Part shown: positions 17,327 through 26,796 of the stretch, piece after piece | Layout of the letters: every line of letters begins with the position of its first letter | Numbering within the stretch: position 1 is the stretch's first letter | Source of the DNA: CAZJUP01 sp964549275 | GTDB taxonomy: Bacteria > Fidelibacterota > Marinisomatia > Marinisomatales > TCS55 | NCBI GenBank assembly: GCA_964549275.1 | Contig: CAZJUP010000004.1 | Location: 62,001-126,000 of the forward strand | Direction of reading: 5' to 3' | Length of the DNA stretch: 64,000 nt | Made by a program: the position numbers and the translations under genes | Notes under the pieces: generated by a model | Told to the model about the DNA's origin: nothing | What the model saw: only the letters and a program-made list of their open reading frames with translations | The model's database searches: none

Positions 17327-17374
17327 CACGGCGGGAAGCTATATCTATATGTATATTTAAAACAAATATTTATT

Positions 17375-20300
17375 CTACAATTGATGATATTCTTGGATTG
17401 ATTTTACTTTAATCATTTCATTTTGACGTATAGCTCTTACTGCAGCTTCAGCGCCGGAAAGTGTTGTAATAGCTAATATTCCTTTTTGAATACAGGCCAT
17501 TCCAATCGCTTCTTCGTCATAACGAGAACGGGCACCCAAAGGTGTATTGAGCACCATTTGTATTTCACTGTTTTTAATGCCGTCTACAACATTGGGGCGA
17601 CCTTCTCCAACCTTAAAAACAGTTTTTGTTGGGATCCCATTCCGCATTAATTCTTTTGCTGTGCCCGTCGTTGCTACAAGATTAAATCCCATTTCATGAA
17701 GATCTCTGGCAATAGGAATAATATTCAATTTATCCTCGTCATTTACGGAAATAAATACGTTCCCGAATTTCGGGATGATGTTTCCTGCACTGATCGATGC
17801 GCGACGAAACGATTGGCCGAATGTTTTTGATATCCCCATAACCTCTCCTGTGGATTTCATTTCGGGACTCAGAAAAATGGATTCTTCCGGAAACTTATTA
17901 AAAGGTAAAACAGCTTCCTTTACCGCAATATGATTCAAAGAATCCCAAGATTGTAGGGTCATGTTTTTCAATTTATCCCCAACAGCCAACTTTGCTGCAA
18001 TTCTTGCCAGGGGAACGTTTGTGGCTTTACTCACAAATGGAACGGTTCTGCTGGCCCTTGGATTAACTTCCAAAACATATAGTGTCCCCTGCTTATAAGC
18101 GAACTGTAAATTGATTAACCCTTTTACATATAACTCTAAAGCCAATGCTTTTGTAATCCGAATAATTTCCTCAACAACAGCTGAGGTAATTTTATATGGA
18201 GGTAAAACACAAGCTGAATCTCCAGAGTGGATGCCTGCTTCTTCGATGTGCTGCATGATGGCTCCAATATAGACGGACTCTCCATCGCAAAGAGCATCAA
18301 CATCAAATTCAAAAGCATCTTCAAGAAATTCATCGATGAGAATAGGGTGCCCCTTCGTTACATCAGCCGACCTTGCGATATAATCAATCAGTTGTTCTTT
18401 TGTGTATACAATCTCCATTGCTCTTCCGCCCAAAACATAACTGGGTCGAGCTAGAACTGGGAACCCGATTTTCTCAGAAATTTTTACGACATCTTCCAAA
18501 GTTCTTCCTGTACCATATTTCGGACAGACTATCTTTAATTTTTCAAGAATTTTCCCAAATTTCTCCCGGTCTTCTGCCAAATCAATACTCTTTGGTGATG
18601 TCCCCAAAACAAGAACACCCGCATCAGCAAGTGCATGGGCAATTTTTAGTGGAGTTTGTCCCCCAAATTGGACAAGGACTCCTTCCGGTTTCTCATGCTC
18701 CACAATATTTAACACATCTTCATAGGTAACGGGTTCAAAATACAGTCGGTCAACCAAATCAAAATCTGTACTAACCGTCTCCGGATTACAATTAACCATT
18801 ATAGTTTTATATCCCAAATCCTTCAGTCCAAAAACCGCCTGCACACAACAATAATCAAATTCAATCCCTTGTCCGATACGGTTAGGTCCACCTCCAAGGA
18901 TGACCACCTTTTTCCCCTCGATAGGAATTATCTCATTTTCTTCATCGTAGGTTGAATAACAATAGGGTGTTTTTGCTTCAAATTCCCCGGCACACGTATC
19001 TACAACTTTATAAACCGGAAGTACATTTTTGTTTTTTCTCTCCTCCCTAATATCTGTTTCGTTTTTTCCCGCCATTCTTCCAATTTGGCTGTCCGAAAAT
19101 CCATTTTGCTTTAATAAGCGTAAAGACGGAGCGTGTGGTGAAATTGCCGTGTTTAATTCAGTTAATTGTTTGATTTGATTTAAAAACCATGGGTCAATTT
19201 TTGTGATATTAAATAACTCTTCTATCGTCTTTCCCTCAAGAAATGCTTGGCGAATTTTTAACAGTCGAAAAGAAGTAGCAAACCGAAGGGCAGACATATC
19301 CAAAGATCGGGCGCGGCTCACGTCCTTGTCGCCCTCCGCTGGTGGTTTAGGTTCTAACCCGTCCAATCCAACTTCTAAGGAGCGAAACGCTTTTTGAAGA
19401 CTCTCCCGAAAGGTCCGTCCCAAAGCCATCACTTCTCCTACGCTTTGCATTTGGACACCTAAATGTCCGGATGCTGAAGGAAATTTTTCAAAGTCAAACC
19501 TGGGGACTTTTGTGACAACATAATCAATCGTTGGTTCGAAAGCAGCTAATGTTTTTCCTGTAATATCGTTCGGTAATTCATCTAAAGTATATCCAACCGA
19601 TAATTTTGCAGCCACTTTTGCGATGGGAAAGCCTGTGGCTTTACTGGCTAAAGCCGAAGAACGACTCACACGGGGATTCATCTCAATGATAATCATTCGA
19701 CCATTTTCCGGGTTTACTGCAAACTGCACATTGGAACCGCCGGTTTCAACTCCAATCGTTCTCAAACATAAAAGAGCCCAATTTCTCATTTTCTGGAATT
19801 CTTTATCCGTCAAGGTCATAGCCGGAGCAACCGTAATTGAATCTCCGGTGTGAATACCCATAGGGTCGATGTTTTCTATTGAACAGACAATAATACTGTT
19901 ATCTGCTCTATCTCGTACTACTTCCAACTCAAATTCTTTCCACCCTAAAAGGGATTCTTCCATAAGAACCTCTGTTATGGGACTTGCATTTAACCCATTT
20001 TCAAGAAGATCTTGAAACTCTTCCAAATTGTAGGCGACAGAACCACCAGTACCGCCTAAAGTAAATGAGGGACGAATAATAATGGGAAAGTCCATGGATT
20101 TCAGTAATGATTCCGCTTCTTCCCAAGAATGGACGAAGCCGCCTTTTGCTGTTTCAATGCCAACCCCATCCATGGCTTCTTTAAACTGTTCACGATCTTC
20201 CGCCTTTTCAATGGCGTTTACCTGGGCTCCGATCAATTTTACATCATATTTTTTTAGCAACCCGCTTTGATGTAATTCCATGGCCAGATTTAGGGCAGTC

Positions 20301-20578
20301 TGTCCACCTACTGTCGGAAGTATAGCATCAGGTTTTTCATTTTTTATGATAGCTTCAACATAAGCCGGGGTAAGCGGTTCAATATAGGTGGAATCGGCCA
20401 GGTTTGGATCGGTCATGATGGTTGCCGGATTAGAATTGACCAGAACAACCCTGTATCCTTCTTCTTTTAAGGCTTGTGTCGCTTGAGTGCCGGAGTAATC
20501 AAATTCACACGCTTGCCCTATAACAATTGGACCTGCTCCTATAATTAAGATGGAATCTATATCTGTTCGTTTTGGCAT
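17375..20578 (-). CDS. carB: Carbamoyl phosphate synthase large subunit
   Basis: Makes carbamoyl phosphate for arginine and pyrimidines with CarA-derived ammonia. The 1067 residues show the duplicated architecture. The first half begins with SILIIGAGPIVIGQACEFDY and has an ATP-grasp with FTLGGTGGS. The second begins VVILGGGPNRIGQGIEFDYC with a second ATP-grasp (SYVLGGRAMEIVY). A C-terminal MGS-like allosteric domain from about 935 contains NLVATTGTAKEL. It is separated from carA by an ABC-transporter cassette. It starts 24 bases after the LolA-like gene, and the arginine leader begins 48 bases after its stop. Confidence 0.98.
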   Translation of the reverse strand: MPKRTDIDSILIIGAGPIVIGQACEFDYSGTQATQALKEEGYRVVLVNSNPATIMTDPNLADSTYIEPLTPAYVEAIIKNEKPDAILPTVGGQTALNLAMELHQSGLLKKYDVKLIGAQVNAIEKAEDREQFKEAMDGVGIETAKGGFVHSWEEAESLLKSMDFPIIIRPSFTLGGTGGSVAYNLEEFQDLLENGLNASPITEVLMEESLLGWKEFELEVVRDRADNSIIVCSIENIDPMGIHTGDSITVAPAMTLTDKEFQKMRNWALLCLRTIGVETGGSNVQFAVNPENGRMIIIEMNPRVSRSSALASKATGFPIAKVAAKLSVGYTLDELPNDITGKTLAAFEPTIDYVVTKVPRFDFEKFPSASGHLGVQMQSVGEVMALGRTFRESLQKAFRSLEVGLDGLEPKPPAEGDKDVSRARSLDMSALRFATSFRLLKIRQAFLEGKTIEELFNITKIDPWFLNQIKQLTELNTAISPHAPSLRLLKQNGFSDSQIGRMAGKNETDIREERKNKNVLPVYKVVDTCAGEFEAKTPYCYSTYDEENEIIPIEGKKVVILGGGPNRIGQGIEFDYCCVQAVFGLKDLGYKTIMVNCNPETVSTDFDLVDRLYFEPVTYEDVLNIVEHEKPEGVLVQFGGQTPLKIAHALADAGVLVLGTSPKSIDLAEDREKFGKILEKLKIVCPKYGTGRTLEDVVKISEKIGFPVLARPSYVLGGRAMEIVYTKEQLIDYIARSADVTKGHPILIDEFLEDAFEFDVDALCDGESVYIGAIMQHIEEAGIHSGDSACVLPPYKITSAVVEEIIRITKALALELYVKGLINLQFAYKQGTLYVLEVNPRASRTVPFVSKATNVPLARIAAKLAVGDKLKNMTLQSWDSLNHIAVKEAVLPFNKFPEESIFLSPEMKSTGEVMGISKTFGQSFRRASISAGNIIPKFGNVFISVNDEDKLNIIPIARDLHEMGFNLVATTGTAKELMRNGIPTKTVFKVGEGRPNVVDGIKNSEIQMVLNTPLGARSRYDEEAIGMACIQKGILAITTLSGAEAAVRAIRQNEMIKVKSIQEYHQL

Positions 20579-20602
20579 AATTATTTTTTGTATACCGAAA
20601 AA

Positions 20603-21382
20603 TTATTCAGTAAATATTTTATCCTTTAACCCTCGATTAACTTTATATTTGTAAAACTCCATTGTTATAGTCCCTGCATATTCTTTTGTAGTTGAACTCG
20701 TTTTTTCTGCTATATCAGAAAACTTTTCCATTTCAGATTCCTGTCCTCCAAAGGGGTCTCTCATTCGCCAATTAGACATGCCTTTTAGACTCAGTTTAAA
20801 TATTGTTTTTTCCGGCATTAAAATCCCACTCTGTGAAGTATAATCCGTTGTAACAGAAAAAACAGGTTTCAAATCCACGAACACTTCAACATTGGAAATC
20901 ACCCAATTTTGACTATCCACCAAAAGATTCATTTCAATCCCTTTAATATCATCTTTTCCTTTTTCTATGGGAATTTTTAATGAATCCGGTATGACTTTAC
21001 CCGAAACCTTCCAGTGTTTCCTCCCATGGAATATTTCGTTTCCAACAACGTTTAGAGTTTCCAGCATATTGATATACTGATGCGGATTTCCTCCTATGCC
21101 TGTTTTGGGAATAATCGCAAAACCGTCGGCAATTATTTTGAACTTTTCCGGTTTTTTATAATAAACAGTTATACGTTTCCCAGGCATTCGTAAACCAGGT
21201 ATTACTACAGAGATTTTCACCTCAACCGAATAATCTTCGATTTTTTCGAATCGAGTTATTAAACTGTCTTTTATGCTACCTATCGTCGGGTTCTGACCAA
21301 CCATGAGGCTTACAATAAACAAAGCAGTGATTGGCACTTTAATAATATTTGTGTATAATATTCGCATAACCCGAATTTTCAT
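20603..21382 (-). CDS. Putative outer-membrane lipoprotein-sorting (LolA-like) periplasmic protein
   Basis: The 259-residue protein has an N-terminal hydrophobic segment (about 10-28) ending SLMVGQ, consistent with export. The mature part, with SIKDSLITRFEKIEDYSVEV, a YYKKPEKFKI stretch and alternating beta strands, resembles the LolA/LolB or MucB/RseB N-terminal half-barrel used to bind lipid. I do not recognise a precise family, so function is inferred from fold-like pattern and context. Its start overlaps the stop of an ABC-2 permease, so it is likely the periplasmic partner of that exporter. An alternative start is Met6. Confidence 0.6.
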   Translation of the reverse strand: MKIRVMRILYTNIIKVPITALFIVSLMVGQNPTIGSIKDSLITRFEKIEDYSVEVKISVVIPGLRMPGKRITVYYKKPEKFKIIADGFAIIPKTGIGGNPHQYINMLETLNVVGNEIFHGRKHWKVSGKVIPDSLKIPIEKGKDDIKGIEMNLLVDSQNWVISNVEVFVDLKPVFSVTTDYTSQSGILMPEKTIFKLSLKGMSNWRMRDPFGGQESEMEKFSDIAEKTSSTTKEYAGTITMEFYKYKVNRGLKDKIFTE

Positions 21383-22215
21383 GTTTTAATATCTCTTCTG
21401 AGAAAAATGATCGCGCTTAACCCAAAGAACCCCCATATATACAGAGTTAAAACAATCAGACTTTTCCCAATTTCATTCCATGGAATGGGCTCACTGAAAA
21501 CCAGTTTCCAAACATTAAAGTATGTCACAAAACTATAGGGCTCAATTGCTTCGAAGATATCGAGAGGTATTGCCTGAATAATATACCCTATGACAATTAA
21601 AAACATGGCTCCGATAATTGGACCGATTCCATTATTAACCATTGTGGAAAACAAAAAGCACAAGGTAGCTACAACCCACATCACAATAATCGCAAGTCCA
21701 AAAGAAAACCCCATTCGAACCCAAGCCTGCCCGCTCTCTAAAATTAAAATTCCTTTGTCAAAAACAATCAGGTCTCCCGTTCCTAACCAAAGGGAGCCCA
21801 CACCCAGGCTCATGATGGCTAAAAATAAAATAAGAACCGCTGTATATATATAGGTCGCCAACAATTTGGCTGTTAGGATTTTCAATCGGCTTACGGATCG
21901 CGTCAGGGTGATTCGAAACGTTCCTACAGCACCTTCAGCGGCAACAGCATCCCCTGCGGCCAAAGTAACCAAAAACGGGATGTGAATCCACAAAGCATTC
22001 ATGATGATGTATGTAGCTAAAAACGCATTAAAAATGGACCCTACAACAATGAAGGAATCACCCAATTGTTGAGAATATTCATCATGGATGGAATCACCAC
22101 CATATGAAAACCCCCAGAGAATCAGGGGCATGAGAATGGCAATCCCGATAAATCCAATATAACTGCGCCATCGTCCGGTAATCTTTAATAGTTCGTTGTA
22201 AATAAGTCCTATCAT
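21379..22215 (-). CDS. ABC-2 type transporter permease
   Basis: A 278-residue integral membrane protein with about six hydrophobic segments: near 20-38, 60-95 (two), 120-150, 170-200, 205-225 and 250-270. It has the arrangement of ABC-2 permeases. The loop after the second pair, AAEGAVGTFRITLTRSVSRLK, is the cytoplasmic coupling stretch typical of permeases such as NosY-like proteins. It is encoded just after its ATPase (18-base gap) and overlaps the LolA-like gene. Substrate unknown. Confidence 0.85.
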   Translation of the reverse strand: MIGLIYNELLKITGRWRSYIGFIGIAILMPLILWGFSYGGDSIHDEYSQQLGDSFIVVGSIFNAFLATYIIMNALWIHIPFLVTLAAGDAVAAEGAVGTFRITLTRSVSRLKILTAKLLATYIYTAVLILFLAIMSLGVGSLWLGTGDLIVFDKGILILESGQAWVRMGFSFGLAIIVMWVVATLCFLFSTMVNNGIGPIIGAMFLIVIGYIIQAIPLDIFEAIEPYSFVTYFNVWKLVFSEPIPWNEIGKSLIVLTLYIWGFFGLSAIIFLRRDIKT

Positions 22216-22233
22216 TAAAAAGTCAATTATGAA

Positions 22234-23136
22234 TTATTTGGCGATGTCCCCTGTTTTTGATAAGAATAGTGTTTCCAGTGATGTCTTTGGAATGACGGAT
22301 TTGACTTCACATGCATTTTCGACCAGTGTTCGGGTTAAGTCCGCCAATCGTTCAGGTGAAATATTGACCACTAAATTCTCCTGCCTTTTTTCACAGTGGT
22401 GAACCCAATCCTGATCCGCTAATATCTTCATGGCTTTATCCATAGGAGATACTTCCACTTCCGTGGTAAAGAACTCAGATTCAGACAGAAGTTTTTTCAT
22501 TTCACCGGATATCACAAGTTGACCAAGATGGACAATGGCAACGTGTGTACAAATTTTTTGAACTTCATCCAATAAATGAGATGAAATAAAAATGGTAATC
22601 CCTTCCCCGCTCAATTCTTTTACAAGATCCCGGATTTCCTTCATTCCCTGAGGGTCTAATCCATTAGTCGGTTCATCTAGAATTAGCAGTTTGGGTTTGG
22701 ATAAAAGCGCTTGTGCAATACCAAGACGCTGCCGCATCCCCTGTGAATAATGCTTCACTTTATCCTCTCCCCTTTTCAGGAGGCCCACTCTTTCCAATAC
22801 AATGGGTATTTGCTTAAAATCAGTCCCGTCCATCCTGGCCAGCATTTCTAAATTAGCTACGGCTGACAGATGTTTATAAAAATCAGCTCTTTCAATAAAA
22901 GCTCCCACTCCTCTAAGTGCCTTCTGATGATTTTTTTGAACCGATACCCCCCGGATAAAAACCTCTCCGCTATTAGGGCGAATAAGGTCAGTCATCATCC
23001 GAATGGTTGTGGATTTTCCGCTCCCATTTGGACCCAAAAATCCATATACAGATCCTTCCGGAATATCTAAGGATAAATTTTCTACTGCTTTTCGCATTCC
23101 GAAAGATTTAGTGAGACTTTTCGCTTTAAGTATCAT
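22234..23136 (-). CDS. ABC transporter ATP-binding protein
   Basis: A 300-residue CcmA/DrrA-type ATPase energising the adjacent permease. Walker A GPNGSGKST is at 35-43, the signature YSQGMRQRLGIAQAL at about 145-159, Walker B LLILDEPTNGLD near 167-178, and the H-loop follows at SSHLLDEV. A C-terminal extension of about 80 residues is usual for ABC-2 partners. The cassette (ATPase, permease, LolA-like) lies between carA and carB. The 124 bases separating it from carA hold no strong terminator. Confidence 0.93.
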   Translation of the reverse strand: MILKAKSLTKSFGMRKAVENLSLDIPEGSVYGFLGPNGSGKSTTIRMMTDLIRPNSGEVFIRGVSVQKNHQKALRGVGAFIERADFYKHLSAVANLEMLARMDGTDFKQIPIVLERVGLLKRGEDKVKHYSQGMRQRLGIAQALLSKPKLLILDEPTNGLDPQGMKEIRDLVKELSGEGITIFISSHLLDEVQKICTHVAIVHLGQLVISGEMKKLLSESEFFTTEVEVSPMDKAMKILADQDWVHHCEKRQENLVVNISPERLADLTRTLVENACEVKSVIPKTSLETLFLSKTGDIAK

Positions 23137-23260
23137 TTTGCCGCGGAGATAAAGAGAAATTGGTGTGTTTTAATGATTAACAATCCTCTAGTGAACATCA
23201 ACTACATATCCTATGAAATTTTCTGTTGTTTAAAATGAATTATTTTTCATTTCCAGGATT

Positions 23261-24361
23261 CTAAGCAGTTCTATGGCTTTCCATCGTTTCAACAAATTTT
23301 TTAAATAAGTATCGGCTATCATGGGGTCCCGGGCTTGATTCTGGATGGTACTGTACCGAAAATGCCTTTAGTTCTTTACAGCGGATTCCTTCAGAAGTAT
23401 TATCGTTTAAATTCATATGCGTAGCTTGTACATGAGGTGGAAGTGAGTCCAAATCCACCGCAAATCCATGATTTTGACTTGTTATTTCTATTCTACCTGT
23501 GTCTAAATTTTTTACCGGATGATTACATCCACGATGACCAAATTTCAATTTATATGTTTTAGCTCCCAAAGCCAGTGCCAAAATCTGATGGCCAAGACAA
23601 ATTCCAAAAACAGGAATTTCCCCCAGCAAATTTTTAACCGTCTCAATACTATATTTTACTGCTGAGGGATCGCCGGGACCATTACTCAAAAAAACACCAT
23701 GAGGATTAAAGTTCAATATTTCTTTTGAAGAAACACTGGCAGGAAAGACAGTTACCTCACATCCGGAACCTTCCAATAATCGTAAAATATTTTGTTTTAT
23801 TCCAAAGTCTATGGCCGCCACTTTGTATGTGTTGTTCTTTGATAGTGTCCATTGATATGTTTGATTACAGGTTACCTCTTTTGCTAAATCCAAACCGGCC
23901 ATATCCGGAGCTTTAAGAAGTTTTTTCTTGAGTGATACAATATCAGGATCTAAGGTAGAAATTATGCCGTTCATGGCTCCTTTGTTCCGAATATGTCTGG
24001 TGAGAGCCCGGGTATCAATCCCCTTTATACCTACAATCTTTTGTTTTCGCAAATATTCTCCAAGAGATTGTGAGCTTCGCCAATTAGATGGGGAGAGCGT
24101 TTCTTCCTTAATCACAAAACCCGAAACCTGAATGCTATGGGATTCAACATCCTCGGAATTCACCCCATAATTCCCAATATGGGGTGACGTCATTGTTACA
24201 ATTTGCCTGCAATAGGAAGGATCCGTCAGAATCTCCTGATAACCGGTCATACCGGTATTAAAACAGACCTCCCCAATTGTTTCTCCTTCTGCACCGAATG
24301 GTTTACCTACAAAAAACCGGCCATCCTTCAACAAAAGGACCGCCGGTTGTTCAATTTTCAT
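23261..24361 (-). CDS. carA: Carbamoyl phosphate synthase small subunit
   Basis: Glutamine amidotransferase subunit delivering ammonia to CarB. The 366 residues match the family. The N-terminal CarA domain shows LLLKDGRFFVGKPFGAEGE and FNTGMTGYQEILTDPSYC; the C-terminal class I GATase domain has FLSNGPGDPSAV, the nucleophile motif FGICLGHQILALALGA and YHPESSPGPHDS with the His/Glu pair. It starts 64 bases after the cyclase gene and probably has its own promoter, though none is obvious. carB is about 2.7 kb further downstream on the same strand. Confidence 0.97.
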   Translation of the reverse strand: MKIEQPAVLLLKDGRFFVGKPFGAEGETIGEVCFNTGMTGYQEILTDPSYCRQIVTMTSPHIGNYGVNSEDVESHSIQVSGFVIKEETLSPSNWRSSQSLGEYLRKQKIVGIKGIDTRALTRHIRNKGAMNGIISTLDPDIVSLKKKLLKAPDMAGLDLAKEVTCNQTYQWTLSKNNTYKVAAIDFGIKQNILRLLEGSGCEVTVFPASVSSKEILNFNPHGVFLSNGPGDPSAVKYSIETVKNLLGEIPVFGICLGHQILALALGAKTYKLKFGHRGCNHPVKNLDTGRIEITSQNHGFAVDLDSLPPHVQATHMNLNDNTSEGIRCKELKAFSVQYHPESSPGPHDSRYLFKKFVETMESHRTA

Positions 24362-24425
24362 ACCTAAAATTCTATTGAATAATTAAAAAATAAAACAGCT
24401 TATTTAAGTAAATAGTCAAATCACT

Positions 24426-26735
24426 TTATTTTTTTGTCAGAGCCCAGGAACCATCCCAATTATCCCCCGGAGAATTTTCCCTATAATGTTCACACCGAGG
24501 AATATATATACGACTTGGGTTCGTTTTTCTTCCGGGGAACATATCTTCCAATTTATCTGATGCTTGAAAGGCTTCTATAGCTTTATCCCATTCCTGATTT
24601 TTATACAATCCAAGTGCTTCATGATAAGCGGAAAGCAAACGATCGTATCCATTCGGCATCTGGTCTTTTTCTGCAATGAGTTCAAATACTTTTGCCGGCT
24701 CCGTTTTCCCCATGACGACCACATAGTCTAAGTCCCGCCAAATAAACCGATCTTTTACAGCCTTATACGTTTCATCGGCTACCTGAATATACACACCATA
24801 CTGCTTTGCAGATGCTTCGAGTCTTGCTGCCAAATTAACAGTATCTCCCATCATGGTATAATTCATTCTCATGGTTGAACCCATGTTTCCGGTAACCATG
24901 GGCCCGGTATTTATTCCAATACGATTTTGCATATGATGAACAATATCGGGCCACCGATCCCCATCATCTTGCCATTTTTTACGTAATTCATCCAATCTTT
25001 TTTGCATCTCGATTGCCGTTACACAACCCCAATATTCATGATCATCCACCGGGGCCGGCGCTCCGTAAAACGCTACAATTGCATCTCCGATATATTTATC
25101 CAGAGTCCCTCTATTTTTCAGTAATATATCCGTCATTTCCGTTAAATATTCATTCAGGAGTTCTACCAAATCCGAAGCAGATAACTTTTCAGAAAAACCG
25201 GAAAAACTTTGAATATCTGTAAAAAAAGCTGTGTGGTAGCCTTCGTTCCCTCCTAACTGCGGTTCCTCTTTATTGTCAAACATTTGATCGATTAATTCCG
25301 GAGAAATGTAGGTTCCGAATGTATCCTTTAAAAAACGCTTATCTTTTTCTACAACTAAAAAATTATACATAAAAATGCCAAGATACGTCCCTCCCATGGC
25401 AATGGAAGGCCGTACAATTTCCCACATGGAGAGATCCGATAAAAATTGACTATAAGTAAATACAACCCATCCCAAAATACCCAGTATGGGAATAGGAAAA
25501 GTATGAAGTGGTTTAGTCGGTAAACTATATAAAACTCCGCCTACCAGAGAAATGAGGATTATGACCATTAAGTTTTTTGATGAACTTATGGGACGAATAA
25601 ATTCATCTTGAAGGAGACTATACATGACATTGGCATGAATTTCCACTCCGGCAAATGTTTCTTGTACAGGGGTGTTCCGCAAATCCATTAATCCCGGCAA
25701 GGAGGCTCCTACAAAAGCAACCTTTCCTTCCCAATATTCCGGTGGCAGCATTTCCGGATCAAAGCAATACATATAAGGTAAATAGTAAAATGTTTTAAAA
25801 GAGCCGTAATAATTCACAAACATACGGCCATGGTTGTCAATTGGAATTTCCCGAACGACTGAATCTGTTGTATCAATCAGACGTAATATATTGTTGTCAA
25901 AATCATAATCAAACCCGCCATCCTTTTTAATGCCAAAAATATCGATGGCTGCAGCCATAACCAGCGAAGGATATACATGGTTTGCTCCCTCAAAATAAAT
26001 AGCAGTGGGTGCCCGCCTGATAATACCATCTTCATCCTGCGGAAAGTTGGCGCTTCCGGCGCCAACAGAAGCTGATAATAATTCAAAATGCTTGTTTCCC
26101 AGTCGGTCAGCCGTTGGCAGCCGTACTGCCTGTTCTTTAGGAAGAGTGATGATATGATTATGGTATAAATACTCTTCGGGCTCACCATCCATTTTATACA
26201 GGAAATTTAACGTATCCTCTTCTTCAAAAACCAAAGCATGGTAGGCTTTTTGACTTTCAAAAGTAGATTCAATAAACCGAGTCGGATTATTGCTTGTCAA
26301 AAATTGCCGGGTAGCTGAAAAAAGGGATTCGCTATTGGGCAAACCGTCAGAAGTGAGAGCGTTCACCAATTCATAATTAAACGTATTCTCAGGATCAAAA
26401 ATAATATCAAAAAGAAGTGCTGCCGGGTTCCCGGATGAAACAACATCGATTAACTGACCATGATACGCATGGGGCCAATCGTAGTAATTCCCCAGCCCTC
26501 CCTCTTCCGGCGGAGAAACAGACATTTGTTCAATATCCACAATGACCACATCTTCAATTGACGCTTCTTCCACTCCGGAAACTTTTGCCTTCATTCTGGC
26601 ATCATAGGAAAGGAATTCATACCCGTCCAATAATTGTTTTAAGAAGGGGATTTCCTGTGTCCCCCATCCCACAATAAGGGCAACCCCAAGCCCTAGGAAT
26701 GCCCCAATCCCGATTCGTTTTAAAAAATCAGACAA
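24426..26735 (-). CDS. CHASE2-domain adenylate/guanylate cyclase
   Basis: A 769-residue membrane receptor cyclase. A first membrane segment (about 10-28) is followed by an extracytoplasmic CHASE2 sensor (about 35-380, with VVIVDIEQ and PAALLFDIIF). Three membrane segments follow (about 390-460), then a class III nucleotide cyclase domain (about 500-680). The cyclase has AFFTDIQSFSGFSE and YIGDAIVAFYGAP with the two metal-binding Asp, and MMGDTVNLAARLE. The tail contains one TPR-like helix pair. CHASE2 cyclases commonly lie next to FecR-domain proteins, as here. Whether it makes cAMP or cGMP cannot be read with certainty; cAMP is likelier. Confidence 0.93.
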   Translation of the reverse strand: MSDFLKRIGIGAFLGLGVALIVGWGTQEIPFLKQLLDGYEFLSYDARMKAKVSGVEEASIEDVVIVDIEQMSVSPPEEGGLGNYYDWPHAYHGQLIDVVSSGNPAALLFDIIFDPENTFNYELVNALTSDGLPNSESLFSATRQFLTSNNPTRFIESTFESQKAYHALVFEEEDTLNFLYKMDGEPEEYLYHNHIITLPKEQAVRLPTADRLGNKHFELLSASVGAGSANFPQDEDGIIRRAPTAIYFEGANHVYPSLVMAAAIDIFGIKKDGGFDYDFDNNILRLIDTTDSVVREIPIDNHGRMFVNYYGSFKTFYYLPYMYCFDPEMLPPEYWEGKVAFVGASLPGLMDLRNTPVQETFAGVEIHANVMYSLLQDEFIRPISSSKNLMVIILISLVGGVLYSLPTKPLHTFPIPILGILGWVVFTYSQFLSDLSMWEIVRPSIAMGGTYLGIFMYNFLVVEKDKRFLKDTFGTYISPELIDQMFDNKEEPQLGGNEGYHTAFFTDIQSFSGFSEKLSASDLVELLNEYLTEMTDILLKNRGTLDKYIGDAIVAFYGAPAPVDDHEYWGCVTAIEMQKRLDELRKKWQDDGDRWPDIVHHMQNRIGINTGPMVTGNMGSTMRMNYTMMGDTVNLAARLEASAKQYGVYIQVADETYKAVKDRFIWRDLDYVVVMGKTEPAKVFELIAEKDQMPNGYDRLLSAYHEALGLYKNQEWDKAIEAFQASDKLEDMFPGRKTNPSRIYIPRCEHYRENSPGDNWDGSWALTKK

Positions 26736-26796
26736 ATCTTATAAGAGGAATACAATCATCAGCGGGAATGAAAATGGGAGCATACATATTTAATCA

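Noticed and set aside
23137..23260. Possible hairpin AATGAA/TTCATT between carA and the ABC ATPase
   Set aside because: Only six A/T-rich pairs and no U-run; too weak to call a terminator.
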